Below the pieces are notes generated by a model. That model was not told the origin of the DNA and did no database searches. It saw only the letters and a list, made by a program, of their open reading frames with translations. Shown piece after piece: positions 37,955 through 48,794 of a stretch of DNA of 64,000 nt. Source of the stretch: Equus caballus (Eukaryota; Chordata; Mammalia; Perissodactyla; Equidae); assembly GCF_041296265.1 (NCBI RefSeq), contig NC_091693.1, positions 21,080,001 to 21,144,000 on the forward strand, in the 5' to 3' direction. A program made the translations under genes and the position numbers. The stretch's first letter is position 1; the number at the start of each line of letters is the position of its first letter.

Positions 37955-39724
37955 GTGATCAGGACCCTGCCCAGATAACACCCTATCTGAGACCCTCAAA
38001 CACCAGAACGTTGTTCACCAGCTGGTCACTTCCAGAGCCTGCATTCTACAGTTCTATGACCTCATTCTAGTTTTTCCTGGAAGGGTTGGTGGCTTCTGGA
38101 AAAGAAGGGAAGAGAAAAACTTCAACTCCTTCGCCTCTCAGGACAAGTGAAAGTCCTGGACATGGGAGCTTGAAAGGAAGGGAAAGAGAGAGGGACACCA
38201 GAATCATTGCCTCCCAAGCCTCTCTCCCAACCCCTAACCCACCTCTGCACATCAGGGAAGCACCTTGCTGAGTGGGTCCTGCCCTCACACAGAAAAACAA
38301 ACAAACTTGTTCCCCTCTCACTTCTGGGCTCCCAAACTATTCCCTAAGGTTGTGTGTGAGTAAATGCTGGGAGAGGAAAGATATATGTATAAGTAATTTC
38401 CATCACCAAATGAAAGTAGTATTTTATGCAAGATACTTCTACCCGTGTATTTACCTGTGTGTAGATTTGGGAAGGCTGTCGTTCAAAACAGATCCATCAC
38501 CTGCTACATAATTTATCACTACTGCATGCAAAGCAAGTTTACAGTGCTTGTGAGAGATGCACATTCTTGACTCCAAGGACTCACTTTCTATAGTTGGAAC
38601 TTAAATACACAGTTAAGGAAACTCATCTTCTCACCTGCTTTCTGCCCCCCTCCAATCTGTTCTGTTCTCCATGGAGGACCCAGAGTGAATTATAGAATCC
38701 CACCCATTTCCCTTTTCTGCTTCTAGCCCTCTAGTGGCTCCCGTTGGCAAAATGGAAATAACCAAGATGCTTTAAGATGAGCCCAAGTTGTTACATGGTC
38801 CATGTTATTTGGCCCAGGGACCTGTTTCTAATGCCTAAACAACAAAGCCAACTAATGCACAGAGGCACACACAAATCTGTACATTTATTCTATCAAAGGA
38901 TTATTTATTTTAAAAATGGTAAAATTATGACTCTCACGTAGATATAAAATGAACATATGTTAAGGATTTTTTATTATGGTAAAAAAATAACATGAGATAT
39001 CCTCTTCACCAGTTTATAAGTGTACAGTATTGTTAATAATAGGCACAATGTTGTACAGCAGATCTCTAAAACTCTTTCCTCTTGCATGACTGAAATTTTA
39101 CCCATTAAACAGCAACTCCTCATTTTATTTAACTCATTAATGGGAGAACCAGGCAGAAAAGAAAGAAGCACAAATTTATATGAAGTAAAGGAACGTGAAA
39201 TGAATTTGTTTATGCATGTGAGACTGGTTTGGGGGAAGGATTCAAGCAGCCCCCAGTGGATAGAATGCACGTGTCTGTGGATGTGAACTATTTGCATTGT
39301 TAGTAATTGTCTGAGAATTATAACATTGTAAAATAATTCAAAGGTAAGAACATACTAGATAACTCAAGAAGGGAGTGCTCTAAAGAATACATAGTTTTCC
39401 ATTGGAGGCAACCAGTAATCTCATTTTGCTTAGTCTAACTTTCCTTACAAGTCATAAAGAAAATATTTATTGATCACCTCATATAAGCCGAGTATTTTTC
39501 TAAGCAGAGTAGATTCAGCAGTAAATGGAAGAGATACAAGATCCTTTGTGAAGCTTACATTTTAATGTAAGATAAGCAAAGAATAATTAAGTGTCTTATA
39601 CATTATGTTGACTATTGATAAAGTGTTTGGACAAAAACCAGGAAAGATATATAGGGAATATAAGATGGATTATACTTTCAATATGTTGCCCATGGATATT
39701 ACCATTGAAAAACTGACATTCATG

Positions 39725-40015
39725 TATTTCCACATATGTACACATACAGTAGTCACTTACACAAACACATACACTCCGCTCAGACACACTCACAGAGAAA
39801 GACCATGGCCACACAGCCACACAGACACATACACAATTCAAATGCACACACAGACGCACACACCTCAGACACAAACACAGAAACCACAAACACAGATACA
39901 CATATACATGCAGTCCAAAGAAATACAAACATATACCACAGACACACACATTGAGACTACAGACACAAACACACATGCATACACATAGACACACTCAGGC
40001 AACAGATACACAAAA
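39725..40015. repeat. CA-rich degenerate microsatellite
   Basis: Irregular ACACA/CAGACACA tract. Long open frames on both strands here are a by-product of the repeat. Confidence 0.8.
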
Positions 40016-40479
40016 CGAGGCGTCATCCATTGGTTCCCTGGGATGATTGAGGCCCTGATTCTCAAGGCAACTAGACCTAATGTCCCAGCAGGAGAGATAG
40101 TTCAGGAATGTCCTCTGACTCTGGGCCAATTTTGGCTCTTTGGTCGACAATTTCATTCTCAGAACCTGCCTGCCCTGCACACTGATATCACCATACTCCT
40201 GTCCCTGCTGACCACACACAGTCCAGCAGACTCGGCAGCCTCACCACCCGGGCTGCTGACCCGTGCCTGGAGCAGCACTTATGTCCACACTCAGACTGAC
40301 CACCAGGGAATGGAAAGGGAAGTTGGGACCATCTCTCAGACTTTGGACAGACTGAGACATCAAGACAGGACACGTGAGAAGGGGAGTAGACTCACCTGAG
40401 AGGAGTGGGGAGCAAAAAAGCAGGGGCAAAGAAGAGTGGGCTCTGGGCCCACAGCCAATGTGAGAGGCCCAGATGATAT

Positions 40480-41085
40480 GTGGCTTCAAGAATGAGAGAA
40501 ATCAGCTACTTCCTCCAGGATCCAGATCAAAGTATTCTGTTTAGTAAGTACAAATAATATCTCACAAGGTCTTCTGAGAAAATATATTTTAAAACTTTTC
40601 CTGAAAAATAATAGTTAGTAAGCATTACACTATTACAATAACTACTTTTGAAACTGATGACCCTCCCCGTGAGTTCCTGCCACTCCATTTTCTCAACCTG
40701 TCTACGTAAGGTCCAATACTCTCCTGGAATCTTTCTCTCTTCAGGTCCCTGTCAGTCTCCTGAATCTTAGGCCCAATGGTCTTTCTTATAGTCTCAGTGT
40801 CCTTAATTCCCTCAGGCAATTAGAGACATCCAGATATGCAGAAGAGTCCCTAAGGATGAACCAGGAAGCAGAGAGAATCATAAGAGAACCCCAGCCCACT
40901 AATCAAAGGGTCTTCTTTCCCCCAAATCCTTTTCTTTCAGGCAGGCCATATCTTCTCACCACTCCAGGTTATGTGACTGCTTTCCTAGTCTGAGTCTTGG
41001 ACCCCATGCTTGAGGGATCAGATTCCTCAGAGCTGAGTGATTTTTGAGATCCGATCCTGGCCCGTGGTTCAGCACCATGGACAGC
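40480..41085 (+). repeat. Duplicated spacer unit, copy 1
   Basis: Aligns with 63160-64000 (GGTCTTCTGAGAAAA, CAATACTCTCCTGGAAT, GGCAATTAG). Its end aligns with 47620-47790 (CCCCAAATCCTTT, TATGTGACTGCTTTC, GTTCAGCACCA). The unit leads into the arginine-TM exon in the 47 kb copy. Confidence 0.7.
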
Positions 41086-41086
41086 A

Positions 41087-41140
41087 CCCCCCCCCCCCCC
41101 CCCCCCCGCGCGCCACGCCCCGCCCCCCCGCCCCCGCCCC
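41087..41140. repeat. Poly-C / GC-rich tract
   Basis: More than 20 consecutive C followed by GCGCGCC and C-rich runs. Possible polymerase slippage or assembly artefact. It interrupts homology with 47790. Confidence 0.75.
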
Positions 41141-41384
41141 GTTGTGTCTATAATCTGTCTGGGAGGACAAGCATCGCCTTGAGAGCTGATCCACCTTCAT
41201 TTCTCTCAGACAAATTAGTTCAAGATAAGACTGCAAGCAAGGGAGTGTCCACTATATCATAGCAAATAAAGGATCTGGACACATACTTCATTATTAGGTC
41301 ATCACCCAGTAAGCCTGGGAATTTGGCATCAACTACAAATGCTGATGTATCTGTTGATGTTTGATGTATCCTGGAGCTTCTGTG

Positions 41385-41460
41385 ACCATCGAAAACCATC
41401 CAACTCAGTGGCTCCTGTGAATGTTGGGCCAGGACTTCCAGGGCCCTGAGCACAATAGGG
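41385..41460 (+). pseudogene. C2-set exon 3' scrap
   Basis: The stretch GGAGCTTCTGTGACCATCG through CTCCTGTGAATGTTGGGCC parallels the end of Siglec first C2 exons and the start of their introns (GGTGTGACTGTGGA ... CACCTGTGAGTGCTGGGCC). The donor has become GTGAAT. Nothing else of a gene is recognisable around it; the upstream side is a GC-rich tract and the downstream side an L1. Confidence 0.5.
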
Positions 41461-41529
41461 AGTCCAAGGAGGGTTCAGAGCTTGGGTCCTCAGTTTCTGG
41501 GGACCAGGAGCAAATACACATACACAACT

Positions 41530-42800
41530 ACTTTATATATAACAAGAGCTGCACTTCAACGCAGTGTTGAAAATAAGGCCCTTTTGATAAATAGTGCTGG
41601 ATCCGCTGGATATACATATGTGAAAAAGTGAGTCGTAACCCCAACATAACACAATGAGTGAAAATCCAGTACTAACGGCTTAGATATCTAACTGTAAATA
41701 GTGAAAATTTAGATATCTTGGGAGAAAACATAGAAAGCGATCTGTGTATTCTTGGGAATATGCAAAGATTTCTTAGATAGGGCAAACTATTACTAATAAT
41801 GAAGGAAAAGATTGATAAAACTGACTACATCAGAATTAAGAAACTTTTCATAAAAGATATGATGAAGAAAATATGTGCAATAAAAATATCCAAGAAAAGA
41901 CTTTAACGCAGAATAATTCAGTATTGGCTGAGAATTGATAAGAAAAAGATTAACAACCAAATACAAAAATGGGAAAATGACTTAAGCCCTTCACAGAGGA
42001 AGGTGTTCAAATTCCCTGTACATATATGAGAAAGTCTCTCAGGGCCACTAGTCACCAAGGAAATTCAAATTAAGCACACAATGAAATTCCACTTATCTTC
42101 ATGATGGTTAAAATGAAAAAAAAAAAAAAAAACCACCCTGGAAATACCAAGTATTGGCTGGAATTGACAACACTAGTGGAACTCTCACATACTCAAGTTT
42201 GGAATGTAAATTTCATAACCACTTTGGAAAACTGTTGGGCAATACCTACTAGAACTGAATATGCACATACCTTATTTCTGAGACATGTTGCTTTAAAAGA
42301 TATACCAAAAAAGTGCATATTTATATCAAAATACATGTTTATAGCAGCACTCTTCAGAATAGATCCAGAATAGAAATAACCCAAACATCCATCAAAAGGA
42401 GGCAGGTTATAGAGCATACGGCATATGCACGCAGTAGAATTCTTCCAGCAGTGAGAATGAATGAATTGGTGACATGGGTAACACTCACAACAAAAAGCGG
42501 ATCACAGGAACCAGACACAAAAGAATACGTACTATAAAATCACATTTACATAAACATCAAAAACAAATAAAACTAGTCAATGAGATAAAAGCCATTACAG
42601 TGGTTACCTTTTGTTGGATGGTGGGCGTAACTCAAAATGGGCTTGGTGGGGCGTCTTGATCAAGGTGGTTTTTCCACTGTGTTAGCATTATGAAAATTGA
42701 TCAAGTTTGTCTCTATAATCTGAACTCTTTCTCTATGAATGATTTGCTTCAATGTATTTTTATTTAAGAACAATATAAGAAGATATTTCACACACATAGA
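41530..42800 (+). mobile_element. L1 ORF2/3' relic
   Basis: Sense L1 3' ORF2 landmarks: AATAGTGCTGGATCCGCTGG, GATTGATAAAACTGACTACA, CCACTTTGGAAAACTGTTGG, ATAACCCAAACATCCATCAA and CAGTGGTTACCTTTTGTTGG. Confidence 0.72.
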
Positions 42801-43300
42801 TGCTAATTATTTTGTAAAGTTAGACGATATCTAAAAATCTTGAGAAAAATATAATTTACTGAAATTGTCTCAAGAAGAAGTGAAGAAACCAAATAGCTCT
42901 GTATCGATAAAAGAATTGATTCAGTAGGAAACATCATTTTCCAGGGAAAAATTCACTGGCAGCTTCTAAATGTACAAGGAAGAAATATTTCCAACTTTCC
43001 ATGAATTCTTTCAAGTATGAAATTTACACCGCCCAGGACGACTTTTGGAAGTGTTTTGTTTTCTCTAGACTTTTACTGAGTTCTTCAGAATAGGGAAGCG
43101 GTAATGGCTGATCTCCAAGAGCCTCCTCATCTCTGACAGCTGTGGGTCTGAAGTTGCACTTATGTGCACAATTATCCTCCTGTTCATATTCACTGGCTTC
43201 CTGTTGTGGTTTACTCTTTTTTTCCCAAAACCATCCTTTCCATACCGAGGGACCCTGGTGACCAGACTTTCCCAGGGCAGTGCCTGGTACTTATGCTTCA
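42800..43300. other. AT-rich spacer
   Basis: No gene is recognised up to the SINE insertion at 43317. Confidence 0.4.
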
Positions 43301-44227
43301 AGAGATGCTTCTGCTGGGGGCCGGGCCCGGTGGCGCAGCAGTTAAGTGTGCACATTCCGCTCTGGCACCCCTGGGCTTGCCGGTTTGGATCCCAGGTGCC
43401 GGCATGGCACCACTTGGCAAGCCATGCTGTGGCAGGCATCCCATTTATAAAGTAGAGGAAGATGGGCACGGATGTTAGCTCAGGGCTAATCTTCCTCCAA
43501 AAAAAAAAATTATGTTAAAAAAAGAGAGATGCTTCTGCTGCTGGGAGTGCTGCTGTGGTCCATATTGTAGGAAGATGAGTGGACCAGGAGCCAGAGGGGT
43601 CCAGGATGGGGCGTGAGCATAGAGTCCGAGTGTCTCTCTCCAAGAGCTTTGGCTCTGAGTCCAGAATATGACCTTGACGTGCAGGAGCTGGTGATGGTGC
43701 AGGAGGGATTGGGCAGCCTTGTGCCCTGCACCATTTCGTACCCCAAGTATTACTGGATGGATTCTGACCCAGTTCATGGCTACTGGTGCCAGGAAGGGGC
43801 CACTTCTGGACAGGTTGCCCCAGTGGCTACAAACAGCCCCAACCCATAAGTGCAGCAGAAGGTCCAGAGACAATTGCCCCTCCTTGGTGATCTCCAGACC
43901 TACAACTGCTCCCTGAGCATCAGATATGTACATAATGGGTCCATGGGAGCACACTTCTTTTGTGTGGAGAGAGGTCACTACATGGAATACCATTACCAAA
44001 ATCAAAAGCTGTTCCTGAATGTCACAGATAGGGTAAGTTTCAAAAAAGAAGCATTTCCCCTCATCCAAATTCGTGGGAGTCATCAAGGACCCTGGGAGGA
44101 CCCAGCACAGGGGGTTCCCCTCCGGAAACTGAAGTCACCCCTTTTCTCTTCCCTAGCCTTGACCCAAACACCAGAGATCCATGGCCCAGGGATGCTGGAA
44201 TCCAGTTACCTTGGAAATCTGACCTGA
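43301..44227 (+). pseudogene. CD33-type Siglec pseudogene split by an ERE SINE
   Basis: A signal exon (ATG 43528, MLLLLGVLLWS) has lost its splice donor: the family GGTGAGTGG appears here as GATGAGTGG. The V-set exon runs from about 43645 to 44027 and reads YDLDVQELVMVQEGL, VPCTISYP, DPVHGYW, NCSLSI and LFLNVT. It has a TAA at about 43847-43849 and a later frame change. The inter-sheet Cys is Gly (LGSLVPC) and the binding arginine is Cys (TGT, 43961-43963, HFFCVERG). A C2-set exon begins after AG 44156 (ALTQTPEI) but is cut at about 44227, where it abuts the 3' part of an old LTR. An ERE SINE has inserted at the start codon. Transmembrane and tail exons are absent. Confidence 0.82.
43317..43524 (+). 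mobile_element. ERE1 SINE with 16-bp target-site duplication at a Siglec start codon
   Basis: Head GGGGGCCGGGCCCGGTGGCG, B-box GGTTTGGATCCCAGG, body GTAGAGGAAGATGGGCACGG and an A-rich tail. AGAGATGCTTCTGCTG is present at 43301-43316 and again at 43525-43540, so the element inserted over the ATG of the pseudogene signal exon. Confidence 0.9.
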
Positions 44228-44422
44228 ATCACTTTTTGTTCTATTCATGCCCTCAACAGACTGGATGATGCAATGCCTATTGGGGAGGGCAATATCCTTT
44301 GCCAAGTTCACCAATTTCAAAGGCAATCTCATCTAGAAGCACCTTCACAGGCACACCCACAAATAATATTTAATCTGAGCATCCCATGGCCCAGTCAAGT
44401 TGACATAAAATTAACTATTACA
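44228..44422 (+). mobile_element. LTR 3' fragment joined to a truncated C2 exon
   Basis: Matches the 3' part of the LTR at 48795-49254 (TTTTTGTTCTATTCA, CACCTTCACAGGCACACCC, AAGTTGACATAAAATTA). A fossil without coding parts. It adjoins the broken Siglec exon. Confidence 0.6.
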
Positions 44423-45790
44423 CTGGCCTTGGAGGCCAATATAGGGCATATACACAAAGACTGACAGACACACAGCTGGTCATTGGGCATTCTGAGTACT
44501 GAGATGGAACATTTCCTGCCCTTCATGCTGGGGAAGATGGGGCTCCTGTGAATAAGCAAATGTTCCCACTTACCTGGTCAAAGAGATCCTGGGACAATGT
44601 CTCAAGGAGAGCGATACAAGGGATGTTATTTTCCTGGATCCTTTGCAAACATCTCTCTGGACTGTCTATGTCCTCTTGGGTCCACAATCCATGTACAGAG
44701 GCTTGATGGTCCTTGTCCCTTGAAGGCCAGCCTGTGGCTTTCCCCAGCATACACCTTGCTTCCTAGCTGTTGAACAGCTGTCATGCCAGCAATGTGAGCC
44801 AGCAAATCAGCGTTGATGTGTGAGAACCGCATAGCACCTGCCCCTCTGCTGACGCTCAGAGCCATGTGGCTTCTGCTTCAACTCCTCCCTTCTCTTGTGG
44901 CCAATTGTAACGTGGAAAATAGGGAAGAGGATTCTGGGAAATGTAGTTCCAGCCTGGCAAAGCCTCCACAGGCATCTTCACTGAAAGCTTCAAATCACAT
45001 TTAAAAGTCATCCTTTAAATACAGTATGTGGAAAAATTCATCAGGTGAGTAAACCTCCAACTCTACGTTTTCTGTCTTAGCTGTGATTTGTGCGGCTACT
45101 GTTTCAGTTATCTCTTGGTGCACATAAACCGCACTAAATCTCAGTGGCTCAAAGAATCAATTATCTGAACTCATAGTTCCGTAAATTGGCCAGCTGGGCA
45201 GTTTCACTTCTAATTTTGCTTTGGGCTCTTTCAGACAATTGATTGGACTGGTGGTGGGGACTGGGGCTGGACGTCTGACTCCTCAGGGTTCCTCTATGTA
45301 GCATCTCTCTCCATCAGAGTCCCCTGGATCACTTACACAGAGGCCCAGAAATCCATGCTGCAGAAGTGGAGGCTGCCAGACCGTCTTCATGTCTGAGCTG
45401 TATGAGTCTCAGAACATATTGTCCTCCATATTCTATTGGTCAAAGCAGTCATGGCCCCAATCCAGGTTCAAGAGGAGGAGAGAATAATAGCAAACTTCAT
45501 CTTGTAATGAGAGGGGTAACATGTTTGTATAAAGAAGGGGTGGGAATGTTTGGGGTTATCTTTGCAGACTAGACTAGATTCTGGGTGCTCCCAATGTTCT
45601 ATTTCTTGGAGGATGTTCATTTTATGATGAATCACTGAGCTGTTCCTATGGGGGCACTTTTCTGGACGTGTCTTATATTTCCCTCCAAAAAATGCTTCAA
45701 GAAAACTGACATGGGTCTGAGGAGGCAGCACCTCCCAGGATTCCCACCATTTCCTCCCAGCCCCGTCACACAGTTAAAAATAACCTTCTG
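44423..45790 (+). repeat. Duplicated spacer, partner of 49255-50430
   Basis: Colinear match: CACTGGCCTTGGAGGCCAAT, CTGGGGAAGATGGGGCTCC, GAAATGTAGTTCCAGCCTGG and AAAAATTCATCAGG. It includes an ERVL-MaLR (MLT1-like) LTR fossil at about 45100-45490. Confidence 0.7.
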
Positions 45791-46000
45791 TAAATTCAGG
45801 CGCATGTGTCTTCGTTCATGAAATCCTCACCATCTCTGAGGGTGGACGACACCCAGGCTCCTCCTGCAAATCCAAATCATAGGAGGAGAGCCAGCTCAGG
45901 CAAAGACCTTGAGGCCAGCAGACTCCACCATGCTCTGGAGCAATGAGGAGAAGCGTGGCCCCATGAGACGTCTGTGATGAAGAAATCTGACCTGGCACCG
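45544..46000 (+). repeat. Duplicated spacer, partner of 52165-52440
   Basis: TCTGGGTGCTCCCAATGTTC, ACATGGGTCTGAGGAGGCA and AAATCCTCACCATCTCTGAG recur upstream of the SIGLEC8-like gene. Confidence 0.65.
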
Positions 46001-46299
46001 AGATGGCTCCAACGAAGGGGGAAGTTTCTATCCCTTTCGAAATCTGCCACTTCCCTTCTGCTCTTTCTTCCCTCTAAAAACCCCACTGTGTAGAGAATCG
46101 CAGCCTCAGTTCCCCAGGCATCCCGAGAGCTGGGCTTCCCTTCATGTCCTCGGCTTCTGTTAACATATGGATCACTGGCCTCCATCGTCTGAGTGTTCCC
46201 TCTGCTGACTCCTCCTGAGACTGAACTGCCCACCTGGAGGGAGAGGGACGCCCCATCCTGCCTGTGTGTCCTCCATCTCAGCTGCTATGAGAGGGAGCT

Positions 46300-46865
46300 C
46301 TAAGTACTGGGAGACCTGTTATCTCCCCTCTGGACAGTGACTCTCAGGGCAGCGTCCAGGGCTGGTGTGTGACCTCGTGAGCAGAGAGGTGATGCTCTCC
46401 CTGTGGATGCTGAAGGAGGGAGGACAGTCAGCCTCCTTCATAACTCCTGTCCTTGAGTCTTTCTCCTGACTGGACTGACCTCCACAGACATCTACAGCCT
46501 GTGACTCAGGAGGTCTGGCCAGAAGGGATCTGTTTTCACTTTGCAGAAAATGACCACCAGAGGGGAAGGACATTGACAAGGAGGCAGGAGATGGGGCTCA
46601 GGCCCTGCATGGGGTGTGAATTTAGGTGAGGCTCTCACCCTCCCTGGTCCAGGGTCCACAGGAGTGGATATCGGAAGAGGATGGTTGACTCCAAGGTCTG
46701 TCCCTGCCCTGATAGTGTCTGGGGGTGAACTTCCTCCTCTGAGGAGGGTCACTGTTCTGACTTTACCCTCAGATTTCTGTTGGAGTCTTCTCTAAATGTT
46801 GCAACTTTCAGTTCCTGAGAGAGAAGTGGACTTTCCCAGGGAACCTGGCACCGCCAACTCGAGAC
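46300..46865 (+). promoter_or_regulatory. SIGLEC7/8/9-type 5' flank, copy 2
   Basis: Homologous to the flank of the intact gene at 53081. It carries ACTTCCTC at 46729-46736, whose reverse complement GAGGAAGT is a PU.1/ETS core, 130 bp before the ATG. It now precedes a pseudogene. Confidence 0.62.
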
Positions 46866-47600
46866 ATGCTGCTGCTGCTGCTGGCCCTGCTCTTGTGGAT
46901 GGAGGGGGCCAAGGGCCAGAGGGAACCCTGCGAGGATCACTCACTGCAGGTGCAGGGGTTGGTGACTGTGCGGGAGGGCCTGTCCCTGCACATGCCCTGC
47001 TCCTTCTCCCACCCCCAGGTTGGCTGGAATGACTCGACCCCAGCTCATGGCTAGGGTTCCAGGAAGGGGCCAAAATATACCAGGATGCTCCTGTGGCCAC
47101 GTACAAGCCAGATCGTGAAGTGCAGAAGGAGACCCAGGTCTGATTCTACCTCCTTGGGGACCCCCCCCACCCTACAATTGCTCCCTCATGATCAGGGATG
47201 CCAGGAAGAGGGACAATGAAACATACTTTTTTCAGGTGGAGAGAGGGTATTATGTGAGAAATTCTTACAGAAAAAACCAGCTTTCATACACGTGGAGGGT
47301 AAGGGGCTGTCTGCAGGAACTGACACAGGGAAAAGATAGGGGGGTCCCGAGCCAGAGCGGGGATGGGACTCTCCATCCTGGGAGGGCTGGGGGTACAGCA
47401 AGTCGGCACCCTGAGGGAGGAGCTAGGCAAAGCCTGAGGCTTCTCTCAGGGCTGCTTTTCAGACTCTAACTCCTAAGCCCTGTCTCCCTCTCTCTTCCTC
47501 AGCTCTGACGCAGACACCTGACACCCTGATCCCAGGGACCCTGGAGTCTGGCCAGTCCAGGAACCTGACCTGCTCTGTGCCCTGGGAACTGGACAGTCGA
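46866..47600 (+). pseudogene. SIGLEC7/8/9-like pseudogene, 3' part replaced
   Basis: ATG 46866 starts MLLLLLALLLWMEGAKG, followed by a V-set reading LQVQGLVTVREGL and MPCSFSHP. A one-base loss in GYWF creates TAG at 47052-47054. Later pieces read TYFFQVERG (47224 on) with the binding arginine as CAG Gln at 47233-47235, and the end of the exon no longer encodes the usual xVT. The C2-set exon starts after AG 47502 (ALTQTPDTLIPGTLESGQSRNL then TCSVPW) and is truncated at about 47590-47600, where it joins the spacer unit also seen at 40480 and 63160. The 5' flank matches those at 14270 and 52500. The arginine-bearing transmembrane exon at 47779 lies 180 bp further on. Confidence 0.83.
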
Positions 47601-47778
47601 CAAATAAACACAAAGTTCTTCTTGTCCCCAAATCCTTTCCTCCTCGGCAGACCGTATGTTTTCACCCCTGTAGGTTATATGGCTGCTTTCGTAGCCTGAC
47701 TCTTGAATCCCATTTTAAGAGATCAGATCCCTCTCAGAGTTGGGTGATTTATGAGCTCAGAACCGGGCCCCGGTTCAG
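47600..47778 (+). repeat. Duplicated spacer unit, copy 2 (leads into arginine-TM exon)
   Basis: Aligns with 40905-41070. It joins the truncated C2 exon of the 46866 pseudogene at about 47590-47600. Confidence 0.65.
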
Positions 47779-47908
47779 CACCACAGACAGCACCAGCCCC
47801 TTGCCTGGAGCAGCGGGGTTTCTGTTCCTTGGTCCTCACTCTGATCGGGGCCCTCAGGAGGGCTGGCTTCCTCCTCAACTATGGCCTCACCTGGATCTAC
47901 CACACCAG
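47779..47908 (+). other. Activating-type (arginine-containing) Siglec transmembrane exon, open frame
   Basis: After CAG at 47776-47778 a 130-nt stretch is open in phase 1 and ends in phase 2 at CAG|GTGAGC (47908), the same phases as the transmembrane exons of the two intact genes. It encodes a hydrophobic helix with two adjacent arginines: [14 protein letters not shown] then [11 protein letters not shown]. As I remember it, human SIGLEC14 has a similar arginine-bearing helix and short tail; such helices pair with DAP12. The upstream neighbour is the broken pseudogene at 46866, so no intact ectodomain sits directly before it. The 5' boundary is uncertain, because the homologous cores at 1110 and 37877 begin at GTCCTC/GTCTTT (equivalent to 47832). 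Confidence 0.6.
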
Positions 47909-48299
47909 GTGAGCAGGCCTGTCCCTCTCCTGGGAAGTCCAGTGATTGGCCCCTGAGTTCCAGGTGGGGCTGAGCTGTCTTGCCCTGCCTGGAGTCAGAG
48001 TTAATGTGGCTGATGTGCTCATCTGAGAGCCCTGGTGGCTCTGCAGGTGTCGAGGTTCCCTGGGAGCAGAGCTGAGAAGGCTGACTGAGGATCCCTCCTT
48101 CTCAAGACGGGACTGAGGTGTTGACATGGAGCCCAGAGGGATAGATGTGGCGACATCGCTGTGAGCTTCTCTCTGGAAACGCCCAGCCCTCACTGCCTAC
48201 TACTGCTCCTTCATTTTCCACCTGACTCCTCTCCCAAAATACGCAAATCCCCTCCCATCCCTGTTCCCTCTGGTCCCTATTTTAGCAGTTTGAGGGAGA

Positions 48300-48790
48300 G
48301 GTGAGCCTTCAGGTCCTTGGCTTCCCACCACTCAAGAGTTAACTTGTTAACACTATACAGTTTTTAACTTAAAACTTGGTTACTATTTTTTAACGTATTC
48401 GTCACCTTTCCCTCAAAAATTGCACTTTTAATGGTACGCATTCCACAAGCGTTTATTTATCATCCACTGTGGGCAAAGTGAAGCCCAACATTTTCAGGGG
48501 CTACAAACATGAAGCAGGGTTATGCTGTGTGTGTGACAGCAATCCTCATCAACAACAGTACCGGATGAGAAGTGGCCCCAGACTTCCGTCTTGCTCACCT
48601 GGCTCCTCTCCAGCTAGCCCTTCAACCTGCTCCCTTCAGAGCAGCCAGAGGGGGCACCTGAAAACACAAATCTTATGATTTTACTTCCTGGCTTTCCAGC
48701 TTTGAACTCTTCTGTGGCATCTATTTCTCATGGAAATATGAGAAAGTAAGAAATACAACCCAAGAGACCTTGCTTTGTCTGTCCTCTTCT
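48300..48790. other. Spacer with L2-like relic
   Basis: 48560-48720 (GTCTTGCTCACCTGGCTCCT, AGAGCAGCCAGAGGG, TTTTACTTCCTGGCTTTCC) resembles antisense L2. No exon is seen. Confidence 0.4.
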
Positions 48791-48794
48791 TGGC

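Larger units (their letters stand above)
36800..40470 (+). repeat. Segmental duplication block B
   Basis: Paralogue of block A. It has an extra 900 bp (about 39170-40100), including a CA-rich tract, between parts that are contiguous in block A. It contains the arginine-TM core at 37877. Confidence 0.75.

Noticed and set aside
39596-39994. Open frames on both strands with Cys-Val or Thr-His repeats
   Set aside because: By-product of the CA-rich microsatellite.
43164-43478. 104-residue open frame
   Set aside because: It runs through the ERE SINE head and body from the duplicated ATG; the composition is that of the SINE, not a gene.
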